Shown: one piece after another, positions 1 to 7,557 of the stretch
Numbering within the stretch: position 1 is the stretch's first letter
Layout of the letters: every line of letters starts with the position of its first letter
Assembly (NCBI RefSeq): GCF_013520985.1
Contig: NZ_JACDTY010000034.1
Location: 1 to 45,698 of the forward strand
Direction of reading: 5' to 3'
DNA length: 45,698 nucleotides
DNA from: Mesorhizobium neociceri
Lineage (GTDB): Bacteria > Pseudomonadota > Alphaproteobacteria > Rhizobiales > Rhizobiaceae
Translations under genes and position numbers: made by a program
The notes under the pieces: model-generated
Seen by the model: the letters and a program-made list of their open reading frames with translations, nothing else
Told to the model about the DNA's origin: nothing
The model's database searches: none

Positions 1-25
1 CCCCACCCACCCTTTCTTAAGGTGT

Positions 26-41
26 TTCGGGTACACCCGAA
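26..41. repeat. Short inverted repeat before the flippase gene
   Basis: A perfect inverted repeat with 7-base arms (TTCGGGT and ACCCGAA) separated by two bases lies just before the first coding region. There is no T-run after it, so it does not look like a terminator. It could be an operator or a 5' leader hairpin, or chance. The true upstream context is outside the window. Confidence 0.25.
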
Positions 42-137
42 GCCTTGAAAAGAGGCGGAAAACGGAGAGACATCGGGGTGCGCTTTTCCGCGGCGACGAC
101 GGCCGAGCGGTTCTTGCCGCAGCGCTTGGCGCTGCGC

Positions 138-1481
138 ATGGGGCCCCTGCTTGACCGCATCGATGCGGTGCTGTTCACCGCCGACGAGCGCGGCGAGGCC
201 GGGCGCATGTCGCTGATCGCCTTTGCCATCCGCATCGTCAGCGCGGCCATCGCTTTCATCAGCCAGGTGCTGATGGCGCGCTGGATGGGCTCGTTCGAAT
301 ACGGCATTTTCGTCCTCGTCTGGGTGACGATGGTCATCGTCGGCAACCTCGCCTGCCTCGGCTTCCACACCTCGGTCATCCGCTTCATCCCCGAATACCG
401 CGAACGCAACATGCTGGCCGAACTCCGCGGCATCGTCGTCGCCAGCCGCCTGTTCGTGCTGATTGCCTCAACCGCGATCGCCGGACTTGGCGCGCTGGGC
501 GTCTGGCTGTGCGCGGACTGGATCGAGAGCTACTATGTCATCCCCTTCATCCTTGGCCTGTTCTGTCTGCCGATGATTGCCATGGGCGACCTGCTGCAAG
601 GCCAGTCGCGGGCCAATTCCTGGGCGCTGTTTGCGCTGTCGCCGACCTATCTGGTGCGGCCGGTGCTGATCCTGGCGCTGATGGCGCTGATGCTGGCGAT
701 GGGTTACGCGCCCGACGCCCGGACCGCGATCTTCGCCTCGATCGCCGCCACCTACGCCACCACGCTCGCCCAGCTCATCGGGGTCACCTCGCGTATGGGC
801 AAGAATATCCCGGCCGGGCCGATGAAGGTGCATTTCGGCGAGTGGTTCATCGTTTCGCTGCCGATCTTCCTGGTCGAAAGCTTCTTCTTCCTGCTCACCA
901 ATGCCGATGTGCTGATGGTCGGCGCCTATCTCCAGCCCAACGACGTCGCCGTCTATTTCGCCACTGTCAAGACGCTGGCGCTGGTGCATTTCGTCTATTT
1001 CTCGGTCAAGGCCGGTGTTGCCCAGCGCTATGCGCAGTTCACCCATGGCGAACCGGAAAAGCTCGCCGCCTTTGCCCGCGAGACCGTGTCGTGGACGTTC
1101 TGGCCGTCGCTGCTGATGGCGCTGCTGGTGCTGGCGCTGGGCGAGCCGATGCTGGTGCTGTTCGGCCCCGAATTCACCGCCGGCTATCCGCTGCTGTTCC
1201 TGCTGGTGTTCGGCGTCGTGGCGCGCGCCGCCGTCGGCCCTTGCGAAAGCCTTTTGACGATGAGCGGCAACCAGAACATCTGCGCCGCCGTCTATGCCAT
1301 GACGCTGGCCTTCAACATCGGCCTCAACATCGTGCTGATCCCGCTCTTCGGCCTGTGGGGCGCTGCGATCGCCACCAGCCTTGCCATGGTCTTCGAGGCG
1401 AGCGCTCTGTCCTTCACCGTGTGGCGCAAGCTTGGTATCGTCATGCTGATCTTCGTTCCCGCAGCCAAGGGAGCCGCCTGA
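138..1481 (+). CDS. Polysaccharide flippase-like membrane protein (MOP/Wzx-type)
   Basis: This is a multi-pass inner-membrane protein of about 447 residues. Hydrophobic segments occur throughout, beginning around residue 20 (SLIAFAIRIVSAAIAFISQV) and continuing to the C-terminus. The segment with ARWMGSFEYGIFV and the later LNIVLIPLFGLWGAAIATS resemble the Wzx/PST branch of the MOP exporter superfamily, which flips lipid-linked or polymer sugars across the membrane. The open frame extends back to a TTG at 45 and also contains a GTG at 78. I prefer the ATG at 138 because the N-terminus then starts shortly before the first membrane helix, but the start is uncertain. The stop overlaps the start of the next gene by one base (TGATG), so the two are translationally coupled. 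The partner GNAT protein suggests an exopolysaccharide or cellulose-like export locus. The substrate cannot be told. Confidence 0.75.
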   Translation: MGPLLDRIDAVLFTADERGEAGRMSLIAFAIRIVSAAIAFISQVLMARWMGSFEYGIFVLVWVTMVIVGNLACLGFHTSVIRFIPEYRERNMLAELRGIVVASRLFVLIASTAIAGLGALGVWLCADWIESYYVIPFILGLFCLPMIAMGDLLQGQSRANSWALFALSPTYLVRPVLILALMALMLAMGYAPDARTAIFASIAATYATTLAQLIGVTSRMGKNIPAGPMKVHFGEWFIVSLPIFLVESFFFLLTNADVLMVGAYLQPNDVAVYFATVKTLALVHFVYFSVKAGVAQRYAQFTHGEPEKLAAFARETVSWTFWPSLLMALLVLALGEPMLVLFGPEFTAGYPLLFLLVFGVVARAAVGPCESLLTMSGNQNICAAVYAMTLAFNIGLNIVLIPLFGLWGAAIATSLAMVFEASALSFTVWRKLGIVMLIFVPAAKGAA

Positions 1482-2761
1482 TGGCCGCCATCCCACTGAT
1501 CGAGGAAACCAGCGGCGGTCCGGCCGGCGCCATGGTGTCGGGCCTTGCCGGTCTGGCGCGCGACACCGATCCGGCGCATCTCGAGGTCCTCGCCAACAAC
1601 CGGCCGTTGCGCAAGCTGGCGATCTATCCGGCCTCGGCCGGTTTCGACCTGGTCGAGGAACTCGACTATCTCTGCGTCCGCACGATCGAGCCCAACGTCT
1701 TCTTCAACCCGCGCTTCCTGGCGCCGGCCATGCCCCGGCTGGAGGATCGCGAGGTCAAGCTGGCGGTGATCCGCGACGGCGACGAGTATCGCAACCGGCT
1801 GCGCCTGCTGGTGCCGTTCTCGGTCGAGCGGCCGGCCGTGCCGCTCGGCGTTCCGGTGATGCGTGCCTGGTCGAGCCCGTTCGGCCCGATCGGCACGCCG
1901 CTGGTCGACCGCGACGATCCCATCGGCGTCATCGAGGATTTTTTCGGTATGCTGTCGCGGCCGCATCTGAAGTTGCCGAAGGTCTTCGTGCTGCCCGACA
2001 TGAGGCTCGACGGCCCGGTGGCCAGCGTGCTTGCCACCGTTGCCGAGACGCGCGGCCTGACAATGGTTACCACCGGCAAGGCGGACCGGCCGGTGCTCGA
2101 AAGTGCGCTCGACGGCGAGGCCTATCTGAAGGCATCGCTGCGCGCGCACCACTATCGCGAATTCCGCCGCCTGAAGCGGCGCCTGGGCGATCTCGGCCGG
2201 CTGGAACATGTCATGGCGCGCGGTCCCGACGAGATCCGCCACGCCATCGAAAATTTTCTGACGCTGGAAGCCGCCGGCTGGAAGGGCCGCGAGCGCACGG
2301 CCATGGCCATCGACCGCTACCGCGCCGCCTTCGCCCGCGAGGCCGTGCACCGGCTGGCCGAACACGATATGTGCCGCATCCATTCGCTGACGCTGGACGG
2401 CCGCACCATCGCCTGCCTGGTTGTCTTCGTCGAGGCCGGCGTCGCCTATACCTGGAAGACCGCCTATGACGAGACGCTGGCGACCTATTCGCCGGGCACG
2501 CTGTTGATGATCGAGGTGACCAACCAGCATCTCGATGACCCGAACGTCATGATGACCGATTCCTGCGCCGTGCCCGACCATCCGGTAATGAGCCGGCTGT
2601 GGAGCGAGCGCAAACCGATGGGCTCGCTGGTGATCGGGCTGACGCCGGATGCCGACCGCCTCGCCCGCCAGGCCGCCTCGCAGTTGCACCTCTACCGCGA
2701 GACCCGCAACATGGCCCGCCTCTTGCGCAACCGCATGAAGAGTTTGCTGGGGCGGCGCTGA
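1481..2761 (+). CDS. GNAT-family acetyltransferase, CelD/BcsL-like
   Basis: A soluble protein of 426 residues. The C-terminal half (about residues 200-400) matches the Acetyltransf_6 type of GNAT fold seen in CelD-like cellulose biosynthesis proteins. It has the helix-rich stretch ending in YREFRRLKRRL, then FLTLEAAGWKGRERTAM, and then the strand RTIACLVVFVEAGVAYTWK followed by the YSPGTLLMIEV segment. The family is thought to acylate polysaccharide or amino-sugar precursors with acyl-CoA. The open frame runs much further upstream, but the ATG at 1481 is the credible start because it overlaps the stop of the flippase gene by one base. The pairing with a flippase supports a role in surface polysaccharide modification. 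Family membership is fairly sure; the substrate is unknown. Confidence 0.75.
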   Translation: MAAIPLIEETSGGPAGAMVSGLAGLARDTDPAHLEVLANNRPLRKLAIYPASAGFDLVEELDYLCVRTIEPNVFFNPRFLAPAMPRLEDREVKLAVIRDGDEYRNRLRLLVPFSVERPAVPLGVPVMRAWSSPFGPIGTPLVDRDDPIGVIEDFFGMLSRPHLKLPKVFVLPDMRLDGPVASVLATVAETRGLTMVTTGKADRPVLESALDGEAYLKASLRAHHYREFRRLKRRLGDLGRLEHVMARGPDEIRHAIENFLTLEAAGWKGRERTAMAIDRYRAAFAREAVHRLAEHDMCRIHSLTLDGRTIACLVVFVEAGVAYTWKTAYDETLATYSPGTLLMIEVTNQHLDDPNVMMTDSCAVPDHPVMSRLWSERKPMGSLVIGLTPDADRLARQAASQLHLYRETRNMARLLRNRMKSLLGRR

Positions 2762-2997
2762 GCCAGCCAAGGCGCAATGCCGGGAGAACTGCATACTTCC
2801 GCTGCAGGACTTGGACAATAGATGGAGGCAACCGGAACTTTACTTCGTATAGCCAAAAAATGAGCGAAAATATCAGCCCCTTGTGCGTAAAAATCGATAT
2901 TTCTTGCATAAATTTTCAGTGAATACCACCAAAAACTTGCTCGCAATCTTGTTGCTGATCCGCAATACTTCAGTGATTCGGTAGCGATGAGAGGAAG
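2762..2997. promoter_or_regulatory. AT-rich intergenic region, probable promoter of the coiled-coil gene
   Basis: This 236-base gap is clearly richer in A+T than the flanking genes, especially about 2835-2935, which holds runs such as AAAAATCGATATTTC and GCATAAATTTTC. Such composition is usual for a promoter in a high-GC genome. I cannot assign -35/-10 boxes with confidence, and no terminator with a T-run is visible after the GNAT gene. Confidence 0.3.
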
Positions 2998-4371
2998 ATG
3001 TCGCTCAATCATGAGGCCAACAGCGCCCGGCACATCAGTGCAGAGGACGGCGCCGTTGTCCGAAAAAGCGACGCTGACCCGTTCGAAGAACTGATCCGAA
3101 GCATTCGAGCCAGCACGCATCAGCCTTCGCCTCTCCCCGAAGACAAGCCGGCGACCAGATTGCCCCAGCAGGATATGCCGGCTGCTTCCCCTGGCTCGGT
3201 CCAGACAGTCTCGACTCAGACCAGGCGCGTGTCCTCCTCCTTGCCCAACCATCAGTCGCCCAACCATCAGTCGATTGAGCGTACCGGCGACGACCTGGCG
3301 GCCCATTTGAAAAGCGTTGCGGAAGGGCTGGAATCGTCGCGTCGTGCATGGTCCCACGTGCAGGACCATTTTTCCAGGCTCGATGCGCAAAAGCGCCATG
3401 CCGATGCTCTCGATACCGAAAAGTGGGAATTGCAGGAGGAGGTGGCCAGGCTCGAACATTTGCACGATCAGGCGTCGAAAGAGCTGGAGCGAAAATCACG
3501 CGAGCTATCGAGCGCGAGCGCAACCATTGGCGACCTGCAGGTTGGACTGAGCAGGACCCGGCAGGCCATGGCGGAGGCCGACAGGCAAACCAGTCAGCGC
3601 GAAGCGCGGTTCCTCAAGGCGAATGCCGAGGTCGAGCGTCTGGAACGGACCCTGGCGCAGATATCGGAGCAGCTTCACGACGAGATCATGGCCAGGCAAG
3701 CCGCCGAGCAGGCGCGCGAGGAAGTCGCGTCGCGGCTCGCCAGCCTGGAACAGGCCGCCATGCGGCTTCATTCCAAGGCCGCCGACTATCAGCTCCTGAA
3801 CGAGCAACTGACCGGCAAACTGTCACGGCAGCAGGCGGCGCAGCAGGACCTGCACGCGCGGCTGTCCACGGCCGAACGTGAGCGCAGCGCCCTCTACGAT
3901 AGCGCCACCGCCGCGCAGGAGCGGGCCGCGGAGTTCGAGGCAGAGTTGCGCGCGCTCCAGCGTCGCGCCACCGCTCTGTCTGTCGATCAAGCCGTGTTCC
4001 GCGCACCACCGAACCATTTCGGGGAACGTGGCGGGGAAGCAGCCGAGCATAGGCGCCTGAAAGCAGAGAGCGCGAAGTTACGCGAGGAGCGCGACGCGGC
4101 GCGCAAGGAGTGTGCCGCGCTGAAGGTCCAACTCGCCGATCTTCACTTACGCGGCATGACCGACGAGCTCGCGCACGCCCGTTGCCGCGATGAGAACCGC
4201 GAGCTTCGCCACCGGCTGGAAACGCTGACGCGCCAGGACCGGCCCGGCGGACTGTCAGCGGATGAGAGCGCCGATCTCGAACGGGCATTCGACGGACTGG
4301 ACCTGTTGGGAACCGGCGAGCTTAGCGCGGCCAATGACGGCGATCCCGCAGTAACGCGCAAGGCGTCTTGA
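2998..4371 (+). CDS. Long coiled-coil protein of unknown function
   Basis: 457 residues. After a polar, low-complexity N-terminus (residues 1-95), residues about 100-350 are almost entirely charged heptad-like helix rich in Glu, Arg, Ala, Gln and Leu (for example LEHLHDQASKELERKSREL and LHARLSTAERERSALYDS). A second helical block covers about residues 350-430. There is no signal peptide or membrane segment, so it should be cytosolic. A 15-base tandem duplication at 3244-3273 gives the repeated NHQSP in the N-terminal linker and keeps the frame. The ATG at 2998 follows a GAGGAAG ribosome site. It lies downstream of the flippase and GNAT genes in the same direction but after a 236-base AT-rich gap, so it is probably transcribed separately. 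Coiled-coil proteins near polysaccharide loci can be scaffolds or chain-length regulators, but nothing in the sequence proves this. Confidence 0.7.
   Translation: MSLNHEANSARHISAEDGAVVRKSDADPFEELIRSIRASTHQPSPLPEDKPATRLPQQDMPAASPGSVQTVSTQTRRVSSSLPNHQSPNHQSIERTGDDLAAHLKSVAEGLESSRRAWSHVQDHFSRLDAQKRHADALDTEKWELQEEVARLEHLHDQASKELERKSRELSSASATIGDLQVGLSRTRQAMAEADRQTSQREARFLKANAEVERLERTLAQISEQLHDEIMARQAAEQAREEVASRLASLEQAAMRLHSKAADYQLLNEQLTGKLSRQQAAQQDLHARLSTAERERSALYDSATAAQERAAEFEAELRALQRRATALSVDQAVFRAPPNHFGERGGEAAEHRRLKAESAKLREERDAARKECAALKVQLADLHLRGMTDELAHARCRDENRELRHRLETLTRQDRPGGLSADESADLERAFDGLDLLGTGELSAANDGDPAVTRKAS
3244..3273 (+). repeat. 15-bp tandem duplication inside the coiled-coil gene
   Basis: The 15-mer CCCAACCATCAGTCG occurs twice back to back. 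It is a multiple of three, so copy-number change would alter the linker by five residues without a frameshift. Confidence 0.8.
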
Positions 4372-4390
4372 CCGCATTGCCCGCCCGGTC

Positions 4391-4570
4391 TCACGCCGGC
4401 AGCGCGACCAGCGCGTCGATCTCGACCAGCCATTCGGGAAGCCCCAGGCATTCGACACCGAGATAGGTGCTGGCGCACAGTGGCCAGCGATCGCCGAAGA
4501 CCGCCTTGCCGGCATCGAATATCTCGAGGACCCGACGCTGCGGCTGACCATCGACGAATGGGGCGCGCGC
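4391..4570 (-). pseudogene. Remnant of a RidA/YjgF-family gene (C-terminal end only)
   Basis: Reading the minus strand to the TGA at 4391 gives a peptide ending in RRVLEIFDAGKAVFG, then DRWPLCASTYLGVECLGL and PEWLVEIDALVALPA. This resembles the C-terminal third of RidA-family proteins (imine/enamine deaminases), where the terminal LPEWLVEIDA(L/V)V pattern is typical. Only about 50-60 codons remain, with no start and no N-terminal half. Upstream of about 4560 the frame no longer resembles the family. I read it as a truncated relic. The neighbouring stretch 4570-4705 shows no recognisable gene. Confidence 0.5.
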
Positions 4571-4705
4571 GTCGAATGCGCAATTCCATGCGGGCGGCCG
4601 CGTAACCGTGTGGGAGCCTGACGAAAAGGCGCTGGATCAACTGCAAAACCCAAGCTATGGGTCCCCGACGGCAATTTCAGCCGGCCTTCACGACAAGCCA
4701 TCCAG

Positions 4706-5863
4706 ATGATCAGAACCTTTTTGCGTCACGCCGGTCCCTGTGCGGCCTTCCTGCTGCTTGCGCTGCTGCCTGTCCGGGCCTCGGCCGATAGCTGCCCCGA
4801 GGATTGCAGCGAGCCCACGCCTCCCATCAACATCTACAGCCACACCGGCGCCGGCCATCTTGGCCCGGCCACGCTGGGTGCATTGCCGCGCGTCTATGTG
4901 CCGAACCGCTCCTCCAACAGCGTCACGGTGATCGACACCATGACGCTCAAGGAAGTCGACAGGTTCTCCGTCGGCAGCAAACCGCAGCACGTGGTGCCGT
5001 CGTGGGACCTGAAGACGCTGTGGGTCGCCAACAATGGCACCGGCAAGAACGGCAGCCTGACGCCGGTCGACCCGATGACCGGCAGGCCCGGCCAGCAGAT
5101 TGCCGTGGACGATCCCTACAATTTGTATTTCATGCCGGATGGCAGCGCGGCCATCGTCGTCGACGAAGCCCTGGAGCGGCTCGATTTCCGCGACCCTCAA
5201 ACCATGGCGCTGAAGTCGAGCCTGCCGACGCCCAACTGCCCCGGCATCAACCACGCCGATTTCTCGGCCGACGGCGCCTATGCGATCTTCACCTGCGAAT
5301 ACGGCAATGGCGGAGTGACCAAGATCGACCTGAAGAACCAGAAGGTGCTTGGCCATCTCGACTTCTCGAAAATGGGCATGCCGCAGGACATCCGGCTCTC
5401 GCCCGACGGCAAGGTCTTCTACGTCGCCGACATGATGAATGACGGTGTCTTCCTGGTCGATGGCGACAGTTTCAAGGAGATCGGCTTTATCCCGACCGGC
5501 ATCGGCGCCCATGGCTTCGTCGTCAGCCGCGACGGCAAGCGGCTCTATGTCTCGAATCGCGGCTCGCACAAGATGGAGCAGGGCAAGGCAAAAGGTCCGG
5601 GCAGCGTGACGGTGATCGACTTCGCCTCTCGCGCGGTCGTCGCGCAATGGCCGATCCCCGGCGGCGGCAGCCCCGACATGGGCAATGTCAGCGCCGACGG
5701 CAAACAACTATGGCTGTCCGGCCGCTTCGACAGTGCCGCCTACATGATCGACACGACATCCGGCGTCGTCACCAAATTCCGGGTTGGAGCAGAGCCGCAC
5801 GGCTTGACGGTCTGGCCGCAGCCAGGGCGCTATTCGCAGGGCCATACGGGGAATATGCGGTAG
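4706..5863 (+). CDS. Exported YncE/YVTN-family beta-propeller protein
   Basis: 385 residues with a Sec-type signal peptide (basic MIRTFLRHAG, hydrophobic AAFLLLALLPV, likely cleavage after ASA near residue 27). The mature part holds repeating propeller blades with the family's hallmark patterns, such as RVYVPNRSSNSVTVIDTMTL, KTLWVANNGTG, GKVFYVADMMNDGVFLVD and KRLYVSNRGS, giving about seven blades. Such proteins are periplasmic, and some accompany quinoprotein dehydrogenases or metal handling. Here no dehydrogenase is adjacent, so a specific role is not assignable. Two cysteines just after the signal peptide (CPEDC) could form a disulfide. The ribosome site before ATG 4706 is weak. It is the last gene before the tRNA-derived attachment sequence. 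Confidence 0.8.
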   Translation: MIRTFLRHAGPCAAFLLLALLPVRASADSCPEDCSEPTPPINIYSHTGAGHLGPATLGALPRVYVPNRSSNSVTVIDTMTLKEVDRFSVGSKPQHVVPSWDLKTLWVANNGTGKNGSLTPVDPMTGRPGQQIAVDDPYNLYFMPDGSAAIVVDEALERLDFRDPQTMALKSSLPTPNCPGINHADFSADGAYAIFTCEYGNGGVTKIDLKNQKVLGHLDFSKMGMPQDIRLSPDGKVFYVADMMNDGVFLVDGDSFKEIGFIPTGIGAHGFVVSRDGKRLYVSNRGSHKMEQGKAKGPGSVTVIDFASRAVVAQWPIPGGGSPDMGNVSADGKQLWLSGRFDSAAYMIDTTSGVVTKFRVGAEPHGLTVWPQPGRYSQGHTGNMR

Positions 5864-5959
5864 CGTCGCGCTCGGCGGCTCTGAAACGAGCCGTCAACGG
5901 TCCTCCTTCGTCTAACGAGCTTCGAATGGCCCGCCACCCGAAGCTCGAAGAGCGAAGGG

Positions 5960-6015
5960 TGGTGCCCCCTATAGCCGGGATCGAACCAGCACTCCTTGCG
6001 GAACTCGATTTTGAG
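5960..6015 (-). repeat. Attachment-site copy 1: 3' half of tRNA-Leu(CAA), degenerate
   Basis: Read on the minus strand this is the 3' part of a tRNA. It holds anticodon loop CTCAAAA (CAA, leucine), the stem half TCGAG, a variable arm with TTCCGCAAGGAGT, the T-arm TGGTTCGATCC, an acceptor strand and ACCA. The 5' half is absent, so it is not a gene. It shares an unbroken 35-base stretch with the copy at 7768-7820, but has two extra bases and a substitution in the acceptor/T-arm part. Such 3' tRNA fragments are typical att sites left by tyrosine-recombinase islands. Confidence 0.75.
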
Positions 6016-6073
6016 TGAAGTATGGGCTGACTAACAAATTGATATAAAAGATATTTTTTAGGACTCAACGTTT

Positions 6074-6092
6074 TGTGTAAGGCCTGTGTAAG
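6074..6092 (+). promoter_or_regulatory. Paired TGTGTAAG repeats, possible integrase arm-type sites
   Basis: Two exact copies of TGTGTAAG start 11 bases apart, one helical turn, about 60 bases from the att copy. The same spacing is seen for CTGCACCT repeats at 7953-7971 before the integrase gene. This arrangement fits arm-type binding sites of tyrosine recombinases. Confidence 0.35.
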
Positions 6093-6098
6093 AGAGAA

Positions 6099-6118
6099 TC
6101 GAGTGAGGCCTGACTCGA
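6099..6118. promoter_or_regulatory. 20-bp near-perfect palindrome upstream of the HEPN-type gene
   Basis: Arms TCGAGT and ACTCGA flank the palindromic core AGGCCT, with one mismatched base on each side. It lies about 130 bases before the start codon at 6250. It could be an operator for the cargo gene or part of the recombination region. Confidence 0.35.
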
Positions 6119-6249
6119 ATACCTCTGTTCGCTCAGCGGGTTCGTGTCCAGCCCACGTCCCGATGATTTGAGAACGAGAGGAGTACGCTTCCCGCTTAGT
6201 CAAGGGAGAACTATACTGCAGCGGAATCACACAGGCGGTAAGAACTCTC

Positions 6250-7557
6250 ATGCCAAAGGACGCGTTCGGAACGAGCGATTTGAGCAAGCTGCTTTTCTCT
6301 CACGAAGACGAGATGAGAAAGGCATTGCAGGCTTTTGAATCCCCTCTCAACTCCGTCATGCAGACAGGCAAGTTGAACGTTGATCCCCTTGGGCTGAACC
6401 TTACGGGTCCGACCATCGACTTTTTAGCAGGGTCGCGAGGACTTTCGGAACTCGCCTCCGGCTTGGGTTCGGCACGTAGCCTTGCAGTCGAGATGGCGAG
6501 CAAAGGCTTCGCCCACCGGTCTATTTTGGATCAGGTGGCCGGAGGAGGTATATTTTCGCCGCTCGCGACCGGCGGGGTAACTGCCGCTGCGATGGGCCTA
6601 CCAAGCCTGGACATCTACGGGCTGGCTCAGCGATCGGCCATGGGTTTCATGGATCAATTTCGTATCCCCGAAATCGAAGAGGTGTCGCGTCTTTTACGAG
6701 GCGTAGTGAATCCGATCGAGCGTCAATACGGACTTGGAGGTGCGGAACTCACACGATCGCTCAGCGCGATGAATCAGCCGTGGCTCAACGTCCACGACAC
6801 ATTGGCGTCCGTAACCGGCATCGCCAAACTGCATGGCATTGGACATCTCATTGCAAGTGAACCTCCCTTCGCTGCAAATCTTGCGAAAGTGCTGCGAGCG
6901 GACTTTGGCGATTGGCGTGACCCGATCACCTGGCCAAGTGGTTTAGGCAGCGATCTAGGTGTGCGGGCCGGTTTCTATGTCGATCGAGGGTTCAACCCGC
7001 TTCTGACGGAGTTCCCCGATTCTGCCTTTGAAGAAGGGCTGGAATCTTCCGGCTTACAGGAGGACGTACCGGTATTGGTGGCTGCTTACGGCGAGCCAGT
7101 ACCGCGTTCCGCGAATGACGAAGAGGAGCAATCGTTCGCTCGAAACAACGCGGTGCATGATTGGCTCCAGCGTTTCGAGACGCAAATCCGCCAGTTCATC
7201 GACGTGGCAATGACAGCAGCGTTCGGAAACGACTGGCCTCGCCACCGATTGCCGAACGGGCTCTACGAAGAATGGACGAGCAAGAAAGCCAAAGATGCGA
7301 CCGGGCTCTCCTGGCCGTTGATCTCATATGCCGATTTCACTGACTATGAACGCATCATCTGCAAGCAGGATAACTGGAAGGCTATTTTTGCCCACCATTT
7401 CAAACGCCCCGAACTTGTCAGGGAATCTCTCCAACGGATTTATCCATCAAGGCTAGCCGCGATGCACGCTCGCCCACTGATGCCGGAAGACGAATTGTTT
7501 GTGTTCGTGGAGATCAAGCGTTTGGTGCGACTGATGCTAACAATCACCTTCCGATAG
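6250..7557 (+). CDS. Protein with probable C-terminal Swt1-like HEPN domain; candidate defence or RNA-cleaving cargo
   Basis: 435 residues, no signal peptide or clear membrane helix. Residues 1-295 are not recognisable; they are moderately hydrophobic and Gly/Ala/Ser-rich (for example GLSELASGLGSARSLAVEMA). From about residue 298 the protein changes to a helical region beginning VHDWLQRFETQIRQFIDVAM. It continues through LSWPLISYADFTDYERIICK and NWKAIFAHHF, and ends with SRLAAMHARPL. That order, with the final R401-x4-H406 followed by ARPL, resembles Swt1-family HEPN domains, whose R-x4-6-H motif is the RNase active site. The Asn that usually follows the Arg is a Leu here. The gene is alone between two tRNA-Leu att repeats, which fits an anti-phage or toxin-like cargo. 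Domain call is moderate; function is inferred. The ATG at 6250 has only a weak ribosome site (AGGCGGTAAG). Confidence 0.6.
   Translation: MPKDAFGTSDLSKLLFSHEDEMRKALQAFESPLNSVMQTGKLNVDPLGLNLTGPTIDFLAGSRGLSELASGLGSARSLAVEMASKGFAHRSILDQVAGGGIFSPLATGGVTAAAMGLPSLDIYGLAQRSAMGFMDQFRIPEIEEVSRLLRGVVNPIERQYGLGGAELTRSLSAMNQPWLNVHDTLASVTGIAKLHGIGHLIASEPPFAANLAKVLRADFGDWRDPITWPSGLGSDLGVRAGFYVDRGFNPLLTEFPDSAFEEGLESSGLQEDVPVLVAAYGEPVPRSANDEEEQSFARNNAVHDWLQRFETQIRQFIDVAMTAAFGNDWPRHRLPNGLYEEWTSKKAKDATGLSWPLISYADFTDYERIICKQDNWKAIFAHHFKRPELVRESLQRIYPSRLAAMHARPLMPEDELFVFVEIKRLVRLMLTITFR

Noticed and set aside
509..1480. Upstream extension of the GNAT reading frame inside the flippase gene
   Set aside because: The extension is Arg/Gly/Ala-rich and unrelated to GNAT proteins. 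The ATG at 1481 coupled to the flippase stop is a far better start.
468..1496. Long minus-strand open frame opposite the flippase gene
   Set aside because: Very rich in Gln, His, Asp and Arg with no domain, the usual shadow of a high-GC gene on the other strand.
1292..2818. Long minus-strand open frame opposite the GNAT gene
   Set aside because: Composition (Gln/His/Arg/Gly) and full overlap with a recognisable gene on the plus strand mark it as a shadow.
4688..5707. Minus-strand open frame opposite the YncE-like gene
   Set aside because: No family match and an antisense-type composition; the plus strand has a clear signal peptide and propeller repeats.
5960..6015. A tRNA gene
   Set aside because: Only the 3' half from the anticodon loop is present; no 5' half could be found, and an identical partial copy exists at 7768-7820.
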